Part shown: positions 15,467 through 23,346 of the stretch, in pieces
Layout of the letters: every line of letters starts with the position of its first letter
Numbering within the stretch: the first letter of the stretch is position 1
Assembly (NCBI RefSeq): GCF_019042245.1
Contig: NZ_JAHQCX010000011.1
Coordinates: 1 to 64,000 of the forward strand
Direction: 5' to 3'
DNA length: 64,000 nucleotides
DNA from: Diplocloster modestus
GTDB lineage: Bacteria > Bacillota > Clostridia > Lachnospirales > Lachnospiraceae
Position numbers and translations under genes: made by a program
The notes under the pieces: generated by a model
Told to the model about the DNA's origin: nothing
What the model saw: only the letters and a program-made list of their open reading frames with translations
Database searches by the model: none

Positions 15467-16651
15467 ATGAAAAATTTCAGCAATTACAACGATTACAGCC
15501 TGAAAAAAGATCTGGCCTTTGAATCCAAAGCAATCCATGGAGCTCTTGGCAATGATCCGATGACAGGCGCAGTCAGCTTTCCTATTTTTCAAACGGCAAC
15601 CTTTCGGCATAAAGCACTGGGACAATCCACCGGCTATGATTACAGCCGACTTCAGAATCCGACCAGACAGGAGCTGGAGCGCACTATGGCGATCCTGGAA
15701 GAAGGGACGGAGGCCTTCGCTTTTTCCAGCGGGCAGGCAGCGAATATGGCGCTGTTTACCTGGCTGAATCCGGGGGACCATCTTATTCTTTCGGATGACA
15801 TCTACGGCGGAACCTTCCGTATCGTGGATACCATATTCCATAAATACGGGGTGGATTATACGTATGTGGATATGTCTGAGCTGGATCAGGTGAAAGCGGC
15901 GATTACCGATAAGACAAAAATGTTTTTCATAGAGACTCCCACGAACCCCATGATGAAGGTGGCCGATATCCAGGTGTTATCCGATCTGGCAAAATCCATC
16001 GGCGCGATTACGGTCGTGGACAACACCTTCCTGACCCCTTATTTCCAGCGCCCGCTGACGCTGGGAGCCGACGTGGTGGTTCACAGCGCGACCAAATACA
16101 TCGGCGGCCACAACGATACCATATCCGGCATCGCAGTCACCAACAACGAAGAGATCGCCGCCCACATGAAGATTCAGTTGAAATCCCATGGAAACGGTCT
16201 GGCTGCTCTTGATTCCTGGCTGCTGATCCGGGGGCTGAAGACCCTGCCGATCCGTATGGACAGACATAATGAGAATGCAAAAGTAGTAGCCGAGTGGCTG
16301 AGGACTCAGCCGAAAGTGAAGAAAGTCTACTATGTAGGCTTCCCGGATCATAAGGATTATGAAGTGACTTTAAAGCAGACCAGCGGGTTTGGCGGGATGA
16401 TCTCCTTCGAGATGGATTCCTTTGAATCAGTGGAGCGTATTCTGGAGAGAGTCGACATGATAATGTTCGCGGAGAGCCTTGGCGGTACAGAGACGCTGAT
16501 CACTTATCCCACCAGACAGACCCACGAGGACGTTCCGATGGACCGCAAGGAAGCGCTGGGAATCAATGATAAATTCCTGCGTATTTCCATAGGTCTGGAG
16601 AATGTAAACGATATAATCAGAGATTTAGATCAGGCGATGAACGGAAAATGA
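15467..16651 (+). CDS. Cys/Met-metabolism PLP enzyme (cystathionine gamma-lyase/synthase or methionine gamma-lyase type)
   Basis: 394-aa fold-type I PLP enzyme of the trans-sulfuration family. Visible landmarks are QTATFRHKALG, YSRLQNPTR (cofactor phosphate contact), SSGQAANMA, ETPTNPMMKV, VDNTFLTPYF and the Schiff-base lysine in SATKYIGGHND (about residue 207). Reaction specificity among MetB, CGL, MGL and O-acetylhomoserine sulfhydrylase cannot be settled from motifs alone. Its stop overlaps the dapF start (ATGA), which couples the two. Confidence 0.9.
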   Translation: MKNFSNYNDYSLKKDLAFESKAIHGALGNDPMTGAVSFPIFQTATFRHKALGQSTGYDYSRLQNPTRQELERTMAILEEGTEAFAFSSGQAANMALFTWLNPGDHLILSDDIYGGTFRIVDTIFHKYGVDYTYVDMSELDQVKAAITDKTKMFFIETPTNPMMKVADIQVLSDLAKSIGAITVVDNTFLTPYFQRPLTLGADVVVHSATKYIGGHNDTISGIAVTNNEEIAAHMKIQLKSHGNGLAALDSWLLIRGLKTLPIRMDRHNENAKVVAEWLRTQPKVKKVYYVGFPDHKDYEVTLKQTSGFGGMISFEMDSFESVERILERVDMIMFAESLGGTETLITYPTRQTHEDVPMDRKEALGINDKFLRISIGLENVNDIIRDLDQAMNGK

Positions 16652-17502
16652 AAAAGATAAAATTCACAAAAATGCAGGCATACGGAAATGACTACGTCTA
16701 TATCGATGCCATACATCAGGAACTAGCAAAATTGCCGGAGCTGGCCAGGTTTGTCAGCGACCGGCATTTTGCCGTCGGCTCGGACGGCATGGTGCTGATC
16801 TGCCCCTCCGCGGTATCCGATTTCCGCATGAGGATGTTCAACCCGGACGGAACAGAGGGGGAAATGTGCGGAAATGCCCTGCGCAGCGTGGCCAAATATG
16901 TCTATGATCATGGCTTCACGGATAAGACCCGGTTCCAGATCGAGACCTTCGGCGGGCTGCAGAATATAGAACTGCAGGTTGAAAATCGGAAGGCGGTGAA
17001 CATTACCGCCGACATCGGACAGCCCGTGCTGGACACCAGAAAAATACCGGTAAATACTTCGGAACCAGAATTTATCAACCGGCCAGTCCGGATATTGGAC
17101 CGTGAATTCCGGATTACCGCGGTGTCCTGGGGAAATCCCCACTGCGTCACCTTTGTGGACAAAACGCAGGATTTCGACGTGGAAACCTACGGAAAATCCA
17201 TCGAGCACCATACGGAGCTGTTCCCGAACAAAACAAATGTCACCTTCGCGCAGGTGGTGAGCCGGGACTACATCAAGATCCGAGAATGGGAGAGGGGAAC
17301 CGGCGAGACGATAGGCTGCGGAACCGGATGTTGTACTGCTCTGGTTGCCGCCTCTTTGCTGGGCCTGACCCATCGCGAAGCCACGGTGGAACAGATCGGC
17401 GGTCCGCTTCATGTAAAATGGGATTCCGAAACTGGGCACATGATCATGACCGGCACTTCCCATACGGTATTTGAATCCGAGATAGAAGTTCCATTTCTGT
17501 AA
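16648..17502 (+). CDS. dapF: Diaminopimelate epimerase
   Basis: 284-aa cofactor-independent epimerase converting LL- to meso-diaminopimelate for lysine and peptidoglycan synthesis. The two catalytic cysteines are seen in GEMCGNALR (about residue 74) and GCGTGCCTAL (about residue 225). Start MKKIKFTKMQAYGNDYVYID is typical. It is coupled to the upstream PLP-enzyme gene and followed by murE, which uses its product. Confidence 0.95.
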   Translation: MKKIKFTKMQAYGNDYVYIDAIHQELAKLPELARFVSDRHFAVGSDGMVLICPSAVSDFRMRMFNPDGTEGEMCGNALRSVAKYVYDHGFTDKTRFQIETFGGLQNIELQVENRKAVNITADIGQPVLDTRKIPVNTSEPEFINRPVRILDREFRITAVSWGNPHCVTFVDKTQDFDVETYGKSIEHHTELFPNKTNVTFAQVVSRDYIKIREWERGTGETIGCGTGCCTALVAASLLGLTHREATVEQIGGPLHVKWDSETGHMIMTGTSHTVFESEIEVPFL

Positions 17503-17556
17503 GCAAAAAAGAAGCGTTACAATAAAAATTAAATTTAGTATACCAGTATGTGAAAT

Positions 17557-17881
17557 GCCAAGAAGCAATTATTAAAAAGCGAAATATTTAAAGGCATTTC
17601 GTAATAAATGTAACGCCAAGAAGCATACCGAAAAGAGTGAAATTCAAAAGGTAATTTGTAATAAGTGTTATGTCAAGAAGCATACCGAAAGAGTGAAATT
17701 TAATAGAATTACTGAAAGAGTGAAATGCCAAGTGGCATACAGGAAAAATGCAATATCGGAACAGCATTTAAGAATAGAGAATAGAAAGACTACGGGAAGA
17801 AAAGAATAAACGCAGAAAAGACAATAAATGCAGAAGAGACAATAAACACTGTAAAGACAATAAATGCAAAAAAAGACAAAA
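17557..17881 (+). repeat. Degenerate 57-bp and 18-bp tandem repeats before murE
   Basis: The dapF-murE gap (17503-17936, no gene seen) holds four degenerate copies of a 55-58 bp unit marked by GCCAAGAAGCA at 17557, 17615, 17672 and 17727. These are followed by an 18-bp unit AGACAATAAATGCAGAAG at 17819, 17837, 17855 and 17873 (last partial). The stretch is very A-rich and not coding. Confidence 0.75.
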
Positions 17882-17936
17882 GAGCGATAGGATGAAAGTA
17901 CTCCTAATCACATTTAAAACAGAGCGAGGAACCGGA

Positions 17937-19394
17937 ATGAGACTCATACAATTATTAGAACATCTTAACTATACCTGCATACAGGGTGATTTGCAGTCAG
18001 ACATCACAGATCTGATCTATGATTCCAGAAAGGTAAAAGCGGGCAGCTGCTTTTTGTGCATCAGCGGAACCGCGGTAGATGCCCACACCTTCATCCCCTC
18101 CGCCATAGAAAACGGGGCTGTGGCCATCATCGTAGAAAAACAGGTAAGCGCCCCTGATGGCATCACCGTCATACAGGTAGAAGATACCCGGTACGCTCTG
18201 GCTATGATGTCTGTGGCCTGGTTCGGCCATCCCGCCGGACGCATGACCACCATCGGGATCACAGGAACCAAAGGCAAAACCACCACGACCAACATGATCC
18301 GCCTCATTCTGGAAAAAGCCGGACATAAAGTGGGGACCATCGGTACGCTGGGAGCCTATATCGCGGGCACCCAGATCAAGACCAAAAACACAACGCCGGA
18401 ATCCTTCGAATTGCAGTCGCTGTTTTGCCAGATGGCAGACGCCGGCTGTGCCTATGTAATTATGGAGGTATCCTCCCAGGGCTTAAAGCTCAACCGGGTA
18501 GCCGGTATCCAGTTTGACTATGGGATATACCTGAACCTCTCCGAAGACCACATCGCTCCCGGCGAACATGAGTCTTTTGAGGAATACCGCTTCTGTAAAA
18601 GCCTGTTATTTCAGACCTGTACCCACGGCCTGATCAACAGGGACGATCCCCACTGGCAGGAGATTCTGAAACATCATACCTGCACGGTAGAGACCTTCGG
18701 AATGACCAAAGAATCAGATCTGTATGCTACCGACCGGGAGCTGACCAAAGGCCCCGGCTTTCTGGGCAACGCCTTCCGGATCCATGGTCTGGCCGACGCC
18801 CGGATCGAGGTGAACATGCCCGGTAAATTCAGCACTTACAATGCCCTCGCCGCGATTCACGTATGCTGTAAACTGAATATTCCCATGTCCTGTATCCAGC
18901 AGGGCTTAAGAGAGGCATCCGTACGAGGCCGGGCCGAGGTTCTCCCCGGCCCCCGGGACTTCTCTATCATCATCGACTATGCGCACAACGCCCTCAGTAT
19001 GGAAAATATCCTCACCACCCTGGCGGAATACAAACCGAACCGCATGATCTGCCTCTTCGGCGGCGGTGGCAACCGTGCCAGAAAACGCCGGTACGATATG
19101 GGTGAGATGTCAGCCAAATACGCTGACCTTACCGTGCTCACGACCGATAATCCCCGCTACGAGGAAGTAGCAGACATCAACAAAGATATCCAGAAAGGCC
19201 TGGCCAAATACAACGGTCCCTACCTGGAAATCGATGACCGCGCCGAGGCGATCCGTTACTGTATCGAACATGCAGAGCCCGACGACATGATCATCCTCAT
19301 CGGAAAAGGCCACGAAGAATACCAGGACATCCGCGGCGTGAAATATCCGTTCTCAGAGCGCCAGATCGTTTTGGATTATTACGGGATAGGATAA
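17937..19394 (+). CDS. murE: UDP-MurNAc-tripeptide ligase MurE (meso-DAP type)
   Basis: 485-aa Mur ligase adding the third stem-peptide residue. The ATP loop is GTKGKTTT (about residue 108), followed by the family motifs TTPESFELQ, SSQGLKLNR, YAHNALSMEN and FGGGGNRARKRR. DNPRYEE carries the DNPR signature of meso-diaminopimelate-adding enzymes, which fits dapF just upstream. ATG 17937 (GAGCGAGGA upstream) is preferred to 17892, whose leader is weak. Confidence 0.9.
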   Translation: MRLIQLLEHLNYTCIQGDLQSDITDLIYDSRKVKAGSCFLCISGTAVDAHTFIPSAIENGAVAIIVEKQVSAPDGITVIQVEDTRYALAMMSVAWFGHPAGRMTTIGITGTKGKTTTTNMIRLILEKAGHKVGTIGTLGAYIAGTQIKTKNTTPESFELQSLFCQMADAGCAYVIMEVSSQGLKLNRVAGIQFDYGIYLNLSEDHIAPGEHESFEEYRFCKSLLFQTCTHGLINRDDPHWQEILKHHTCTVETFGMTKESDLYATDRELTKGPGFLGNAFRIHGLADARIEVNMPGKFSTYNALAAIHVCCKLNIPMSCIQQGLREASVRGRAEVLPGPRDFSIIIDYAHNALSMENILTTLAEYKPNRMICLFGGGGNRARKRRYDMGEMSAKYADLTVLTTDNPRYEEVADINKDIQKGLAKYNGPYLEIDDRAEAIRYCIEHAEPDDMIILIGKGHEEYQDIRGVKYPFSERQIVLDYYGIG

Positions 19395-19523
19395 GCAAGA
19401 CATCAAAAAATCTCTTTACAGATTCCCGAAAATATGGTAAAGTTAATTGCTGTGAGAAGAAAGAGATGGTCCTCTGTTACCAAAGGGTATTAAGAACATC
19501 CGAATATCAAGGAGGTTCACAAC

Positions 19524-19871
19524 ATGAACGAAATTATTAAAGGTCTCGAAGCTGAGCAGGCGAAAGCAGAGCTTCCCGTATTTCACGTAGGCGATACCGT
19601 GAAAGTTTACGGTAAAATCAAAGAGGGTAATCGCGAAAGAATCCAGGTGTTCGAAGGAATCGTATTGAAGAGACAGAACGGAGGAATCCGGGAAACCTTT
19701 ACGGTAAGAAAGAATTCCAACGGAATCGGCGTAGAAAAAACCTGGCCGCTGCATTCTCCAAACGTAGAAAAAGTGGAAGTTATCAGACGTGGTAAAGTAA
19801 GACGTGCGAAACTGAACTACTTAAGAGGCCGTGTTGGTAAGAGAGCGAAAGTAAAAGAGCTGGTAAAATAA
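19524..19871 (+). CDS. rplS: 50S ribosomal protein L19
   Basis: 115-aa L19 ([29 protein letters not shown]), located at the subunit interface. Motifs [15 protein letters not shown] and [19 protein letters not shown] are characteristic. RBS AAGGAGG. The 130-base leader might hold autoregulatory structure, but none was confirmed by eye. Confidence 0.97.
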   Translation: MNEIIKGLEAEQAKAELPVFHVGDTVKVYGKIKEGNRERIQVFEGIVLKRQNGGIRETFTVRKNSNGIGVEKTWPLHSPNVEKVEVIRRGKVRRAKLNYLRGRVGKRAKVKELVK

Positions 19872-19882
19872 GAAGCCGAAAT

Positions 19883-19917
19883 GGGGACAAGTACTTACGT
19901 ATATTGTCCCCTTTTTT
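19883..19917 (+). terminator. Terminator of rplS
   Basis: GGGGACAA pairs with TTGTCCCC and is followed by TTTTTT. Confidence 0.9.
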
Positions 19918-19923
19918 GATTTC

Positions 19924-19990
19924 ATAGGAAAGTGCTCCTATGAAATCAAAAACGCTCCGCGGGATCGCACTGCGGGATCGCACTGCGGCG
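19924..19990. repeat. Dispersed repeat family E, copy E1
   Basis: ATTTCATAGGA and TCCTATGAAAT form a perfect 11-bp stem around AAGTGC. It is followed by AACGCTCCGC and two tandem copies of GCGGGATCGCACT. The block recurs at 53571-53626. A further GC-rich hairpin (AGAGTTTCGC/GCGAAACTCT) follows at about 20029-20050. No gene is seen between 19918 and 20083. Confidence 0.65.
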
Positions 19991-20083
19991 GAAAGGAAGA
20001 TGCCGCTTACGCTGCCGCCGCAGGCGGAGAGTTTCGCAAGCGAAACTCTATTTCATTCAATCATATAGATCGGAAGGCGGGAA

Positions 20084-20668
20084 ATGCATATGGCCAGACG
20101 GGGCTTGACCTTTGTACAAAAGGAAAAGAAACTTAATATGAATCTTGTGAAAAAGATTCTGGAATGGATATTTGAAATCGCCGTGGTATTGTTTCTGGCG
20201 TTTGTACTCGTTTATTTCTTTGGAGAAAAAGTGGTGAATGTGGGGGAATCCATGTCTCCGACTCTGGAAAATGGAGACACGGTATTGGTGAATAAGTTAA
20301 ACTATTCAATTACCGGACCCAGCCGGGGTGACGTGGTGGTATTCAAACCTCATGGAAATGAAAACACCCATTATTATATAAAAAGAGTGGTAGGCCTTCC
20401 CGGGGAAACTGTGGAAATAAAGGAAGGAAAGATTTATATAGACGGTGAGGTTCTGGAGGAAGAGCTTGAGACGGAACCGGTCCAGGAAGCGGGAGTGGCC
20501 GCATCTTTGGTGAAGCTTGGGGAGGATGAATATTTCGTGCTGGGCGATAACCGCAATAACAGTGAGGACAGCCGGTCTGCCGATGTGGGTGACGTGCTGA
20601 AGAAGCATATGCTGGGGAAAGCCTGGTTTGTCCTGTCGCCGAAAGAACGATTTGGCTATCTGAAATAA
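20084..20668 (+). CDS. lepB: Signal peptidase I (first paralog)
   Basis: Membrane serine/lysine protease that removes signal peptides. One N-terminal helix (IFEIAVVLFLAFVLVYFF) anchors the S26 catalytic domain: Ser in NVGESMSPTL, Lys in YYIKRVVGLPGE, and the closing box GDNRNNSEDSR. About 194 aa from ATG 20084 (GGAAGG upstream); ATG 20138 (MNLVKK) is an alternative start nearer the helix. A second signal peptidase lies at 21620 with rbgA between them. Confidence 0.93.
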   Translation: MHMARRGLTFVQKEKKLNMNLVKKILEWIFEIAVVLFLAFVLVYFFGEKVVNVGESMSPTLENGDTVLVNKLNYSITGPSRGDVVVFKPHGNENTHYYIKRVVGLPGETVEIKEGKIYIDGEVLEEELETEPVQEAGVAASLVKLGEDEYFVLGDNRNNSEDSRSADVGDVLKKHMLGKAWFVLSPKERFGYLK

Positions 20669-20694
20669 ATAGTGTAGAATGAGAGGTATAGCAG

Positions 20695-21561
20695 ATGAAT
20701 GTGCAGTGGTATCCGGGGCATATGACGAAAGCCAAACGGATGATGCAGGAAAATATAAAATTGATAGATTTGATCATCGAGCTGCTGGATGCGCGGGTTC
20801 CCTTAAGCAGCCGAAACCCGGATATCGACGAGCTGGGAAAGAATAAAGCCCGGCTGATTCTCTTGAATAAAGCGGATCTGGCGGATGAACGTTGCAACGA
20901 TGCCTGGATGGAATATTTTAAGGCGCGGGGCTGTTTTGTGGTAAAGGTGAACGCGAAAAGCGGGGCCGGTCTGAAACAGATCCAGCCGGTAGTGCAGGAG
21001 GCCTGCCGGGAAAAGATCGAGCGGGACCGCAGAAGAGGTATTTTAAACAGGCCGGTGCGCGCGATGGTGGTCGGCATTCCGAATGTGGGCAAATCCACGT
21101 TTATCAACAGCTTTGCGGGGAAAGCCTGCACGAAGACAGGAAATAAGCCGGGAGTGACGAAGGGAGCCCAGTGGATCAAGCTGAACAAACAGCTGGAACT
21201 ATTGGATACACCCGGAATCCTGTGGCCGAAATTCGAAGACCAGCAGGTGGGAATGAAACTGGCCATGATCGGATCCATTAAGGATGAAATCCTGAACACG
21301 GAGGAGTTAGCTCTTTCCTTGATCCGTTTTCTGGTGCAATGGTATCCGGAATCACTGGAAAAAAGATACACGATGGCGGATGGGATCATAGCCGGCACAG
21401 ATCCGGTAGCGGTGCTGGAGAGTGTGGCCAAAGTCCGGGGATGCATCGTAAAGGGAAGTCAGCTGGATATTACCAAGGCTGCCGGGATTTTGCTGGAGGA
21501 TTATAGAAGCGGACGCCTGGGAAGAATTACCCTGGAATTTCCAGATATAGGAAATAAGTAA
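20695..21561 (+). CDS. rbgA: Ribosome biogenesis GTPase RbgA/YlqF
   Basis: 288-aa circularly permuted GTPase for late 50S assembly (needed for L16 entry in Bacillus subtilis). The permuted order is visible: G4 LLNKADL (about residue 60) precedes G1 GIPNVGKST (about residue 125) and G3 DTPGILWP. The start MNVQWYPGHMTKAKRMM is a family hallmark. Classic neighbour of rplS and rnhB. Confidence 0.96.
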   Translation: MNVQWYPGHMTKAKRMMQENIKLIDLIIELLDARVPLSSRNPDIDELGKNKARLILLNKADLADERCNDAWMEYFKARGCFVVKVNAKSGAGLKQIQPVVQEACREKIERDRRRGILNRPVRAMVVGIPNVGKSTFINSFAGKACTKTGNKPGVTKGAQWIKLNKQLELLDTPGILWPKFEDQQVGMKLAMIGSIKDEILNTEELALSLIRFLVQWYPESLEKRYTMADGIIAGTDPVAVLESVAKVRGCIVKGSQLDITKAAGILLEDYRSGRLGRITLEFPDIGNK

Positions 21562-21619
21562 TGTTAAAAAGGCAACAACACAGATGATTTTAGCCACTTA
21601 TCAGTAAGAGGAGAAAAGG

Positions 21620-22558
21620 ATGGCTCAGCAGGGAAGACATTTTAAACAAAAATCCGGAAAGCGCACCAGCAGAATACAAGAAGAGTCCGGCTTCCAGCAG
21701 CGCCGGGATGGGAGCGGTGTACCTTTACCGGCGGCGAAGCCGCCGTTAAAACCGAACCCAGAATCAATGTCAAAACCAAAGGCGGAAATAAACGAAGAAA
21801 CAGAAGTGAACATAAAGGCGGAAATTGCCGGCACGCGGTCAGAGCGATCGAATCCATCCACATCCAGGGCAGGATCCACTTATATGCAGAATACCGTGGA
21901 ACAGTCAGAAGAGAAATCAAAAGATAGAAAACGTACCTATAATAATGTCGATGAGGAATGGCTGGAGGCGGACTCCCCATCCAGGAGAAAACCCCATAAG
22001 AATAAAAAGAGTTCCAGGGGAAGAAGTGTGGTTAAGAGCCTCATCAGCTGGATTCTGTATCTGGCTGTCCTGGTGGGAATCGCGTTTCTTCTGGTTCACT
22101 TTGTCGGGCAGCGCACGGAAGTGATCGGCTCGTCGATGGAGCATACGCTATACGATGGAGATAATATCATCGTGGATAAGATATCCTACCGGTTCCACGA
22201 ACCGGAGCGGTTTGACGTGATCGTGTTTCCCTATCAGCATGAGGAAGACACACACTATATCAAAAGGGTGATTGGTCTGCCCGGAGAGAGTGTCCGGATC
22301 GATGAAGAAGGAACTATTTTCATCAACGGGGAAGAGCTTCAGGAATCCTACGGCAGTGAAGTGATCAAGTCTCCGGGGCTGGCTGCGGAAGAGATTCTGC
22401 TGGGAACGGATGAGTATTTTGTCCTTGGTGACAACCGGAACGCCAGCGCGGACAGCAGGGATCCCCAGGTGGGAAATGTGAAAAGAGATACGATTGTCGG
22501 TAAGGCCTGGCTGAGAATCTGGCCACTGAATAAAATAGAATTTATCAGACACCAATAG
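21620..22558 (+). CDS. lepB: Signal peptidase I (second paralog) with long N-terminal extension
   Basis: 312 aa, against ~180-200 for typical Firmicute enzymes. The first ~130 residues are a charged, low-complexity cytoplasmic extension (rich in Lys, Arg, Ser, Glu). They precede the single membrane helix (SWILYLAVLVGIAFLLVHFV) and the S26 core: Ser in IGSSMEHTL, Lys in HYIKRVIGLPGES, and GDNRNASADSRD. The function of the tail is unknown. Co-directional with rbgA and rnhB at short spacing. Confidence 0.93.
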   Translation: MAQQGRHFKQKSGKRTSRIQEESGFQQRRDGSGVPLPAAKPPLKPNPESMSKPKAEINEETEVNIKAEIAGTRSERSNPSTSRAGSTYMQNTVEQSEEKSKDRKRTYNNVDEEWLEADSPSRRKPHKNKKSSRGRSVVKSLISWILYLAVLVGIAFLLVHFVGQRTEVIGSSMEHTLYDGDNIIVDKISYRFHEPERFDVIVFPYQHEEDTHYIKRVIGLPGESVRIDEEGTIFINGEELQESYGSEVIKSPGLAAEEILLGTDEYFVLGDNRNASADSRDPQVGNVKRDTIVGKAWLRIWPLNKIEFIRHQ

Positions 22559-22570
22559 AGGCGGTAGAAA

Positions 22571-23227
22571 ATGAATAACGAAGAACGACAGAGAAAAAAA
22601 GAGGAAAAACTGGCAAAAGAAATGGCGCGGCTGGAAGAAATGTGCGTGTATGAAAAACAGTATGAGGACAGAGGCTATATCTGTGGAATCGATGAGGTGG
22701 GGCGCGGGCCTCTGGCGGGGCCGGTGGTGGCGGCAGCGGTGATTTTACCGAAAGACTGCCGGATTTTGTATGTGAATGACTCCAAAAAACTAAGTGAAAA
22801 GAAACGGGAACTTCTCTTTGACGAGATCATGGATCAGGCAGTAGCGGTGGAAGTGGGTTTTGCCAGCCATGAGAGGATCGATAAGATCAATATTTTACAG
22901 GCAACCTATGAGGCCATGCGCATGGCGGTAAAAAACCTGAAGGTTCGCCCGGATCTTCTGTTAAATGATGCGGTTACGATACCGGGAATTGACATTGAAC
23001 AGGTTCCGATTATCAAAGGCGATGCGAAAAGCATATCCATAGCGGCGGCCAGCATTATAGCCAAGGTGACAAGGGACCGGCTGATGGTGGAGTATGACAA
23101 GCTGTTTCCTTACTATCATTTTAAAGAAAATAAGGGATACGGGACACAAGTACATAGGGACGCTCTGGAAAAAATCGGGCCCTGTGCCATACATAGAAAG
23201 ACATTTATCAAAAATTTTGTGGCATAG
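22571..23227 (+). CDS. rnhB: Ribonuclease HII
   Basis: 218-aa nuclease that excises ribonucleotides from DNA and removes RNA from hybrids. Catalytic acidic residues lie in GIDEVGRGPLAGP (Asp-Glu, about residue 39) and LLNDAVTIPG, and the family motif SIAAASIIAKVTRD is intact. It ends the conserved trmD-rplS-rbgA-rnhB run. Confidence 0.96.
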   Translation: MNNEERQRKKEEKLAKEMARLEEMCVYEKQYEDRGYICGIDEVGRGPLAGPVVAAAVILPKDCRILYVNDSKKLSEKKRELLFDEIMDQAVAVEVGFASHERIDKINILQATYEAMRMAVKNLKVRPDLLLNDAVTIPGIDIEQVPIIKGDAKSISIAAASIIAKVTRDRLMVEYDKLFPYYHFKENKGYGTQVHRDALEKIGPCAIHRKTFIKNFVA

Positions 23228-23346
23228 CCAGAAAACAATATGGCTAAACTATACATTGTTGAGCGGCGAATGCCGCGAACCAGCCCGAAGGGCATGTGTT
23301 CGAAATGTCCGGATGGATAAAAAACAGCGTGAAGGGATGGAAATAA

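Noticed and set aside
19395-19523. L19 ribosomal-protein leader RNA
   Set aside because: Plausible by position, but no convincing stem set could be matched by eye; a covariance-model scan would decide.
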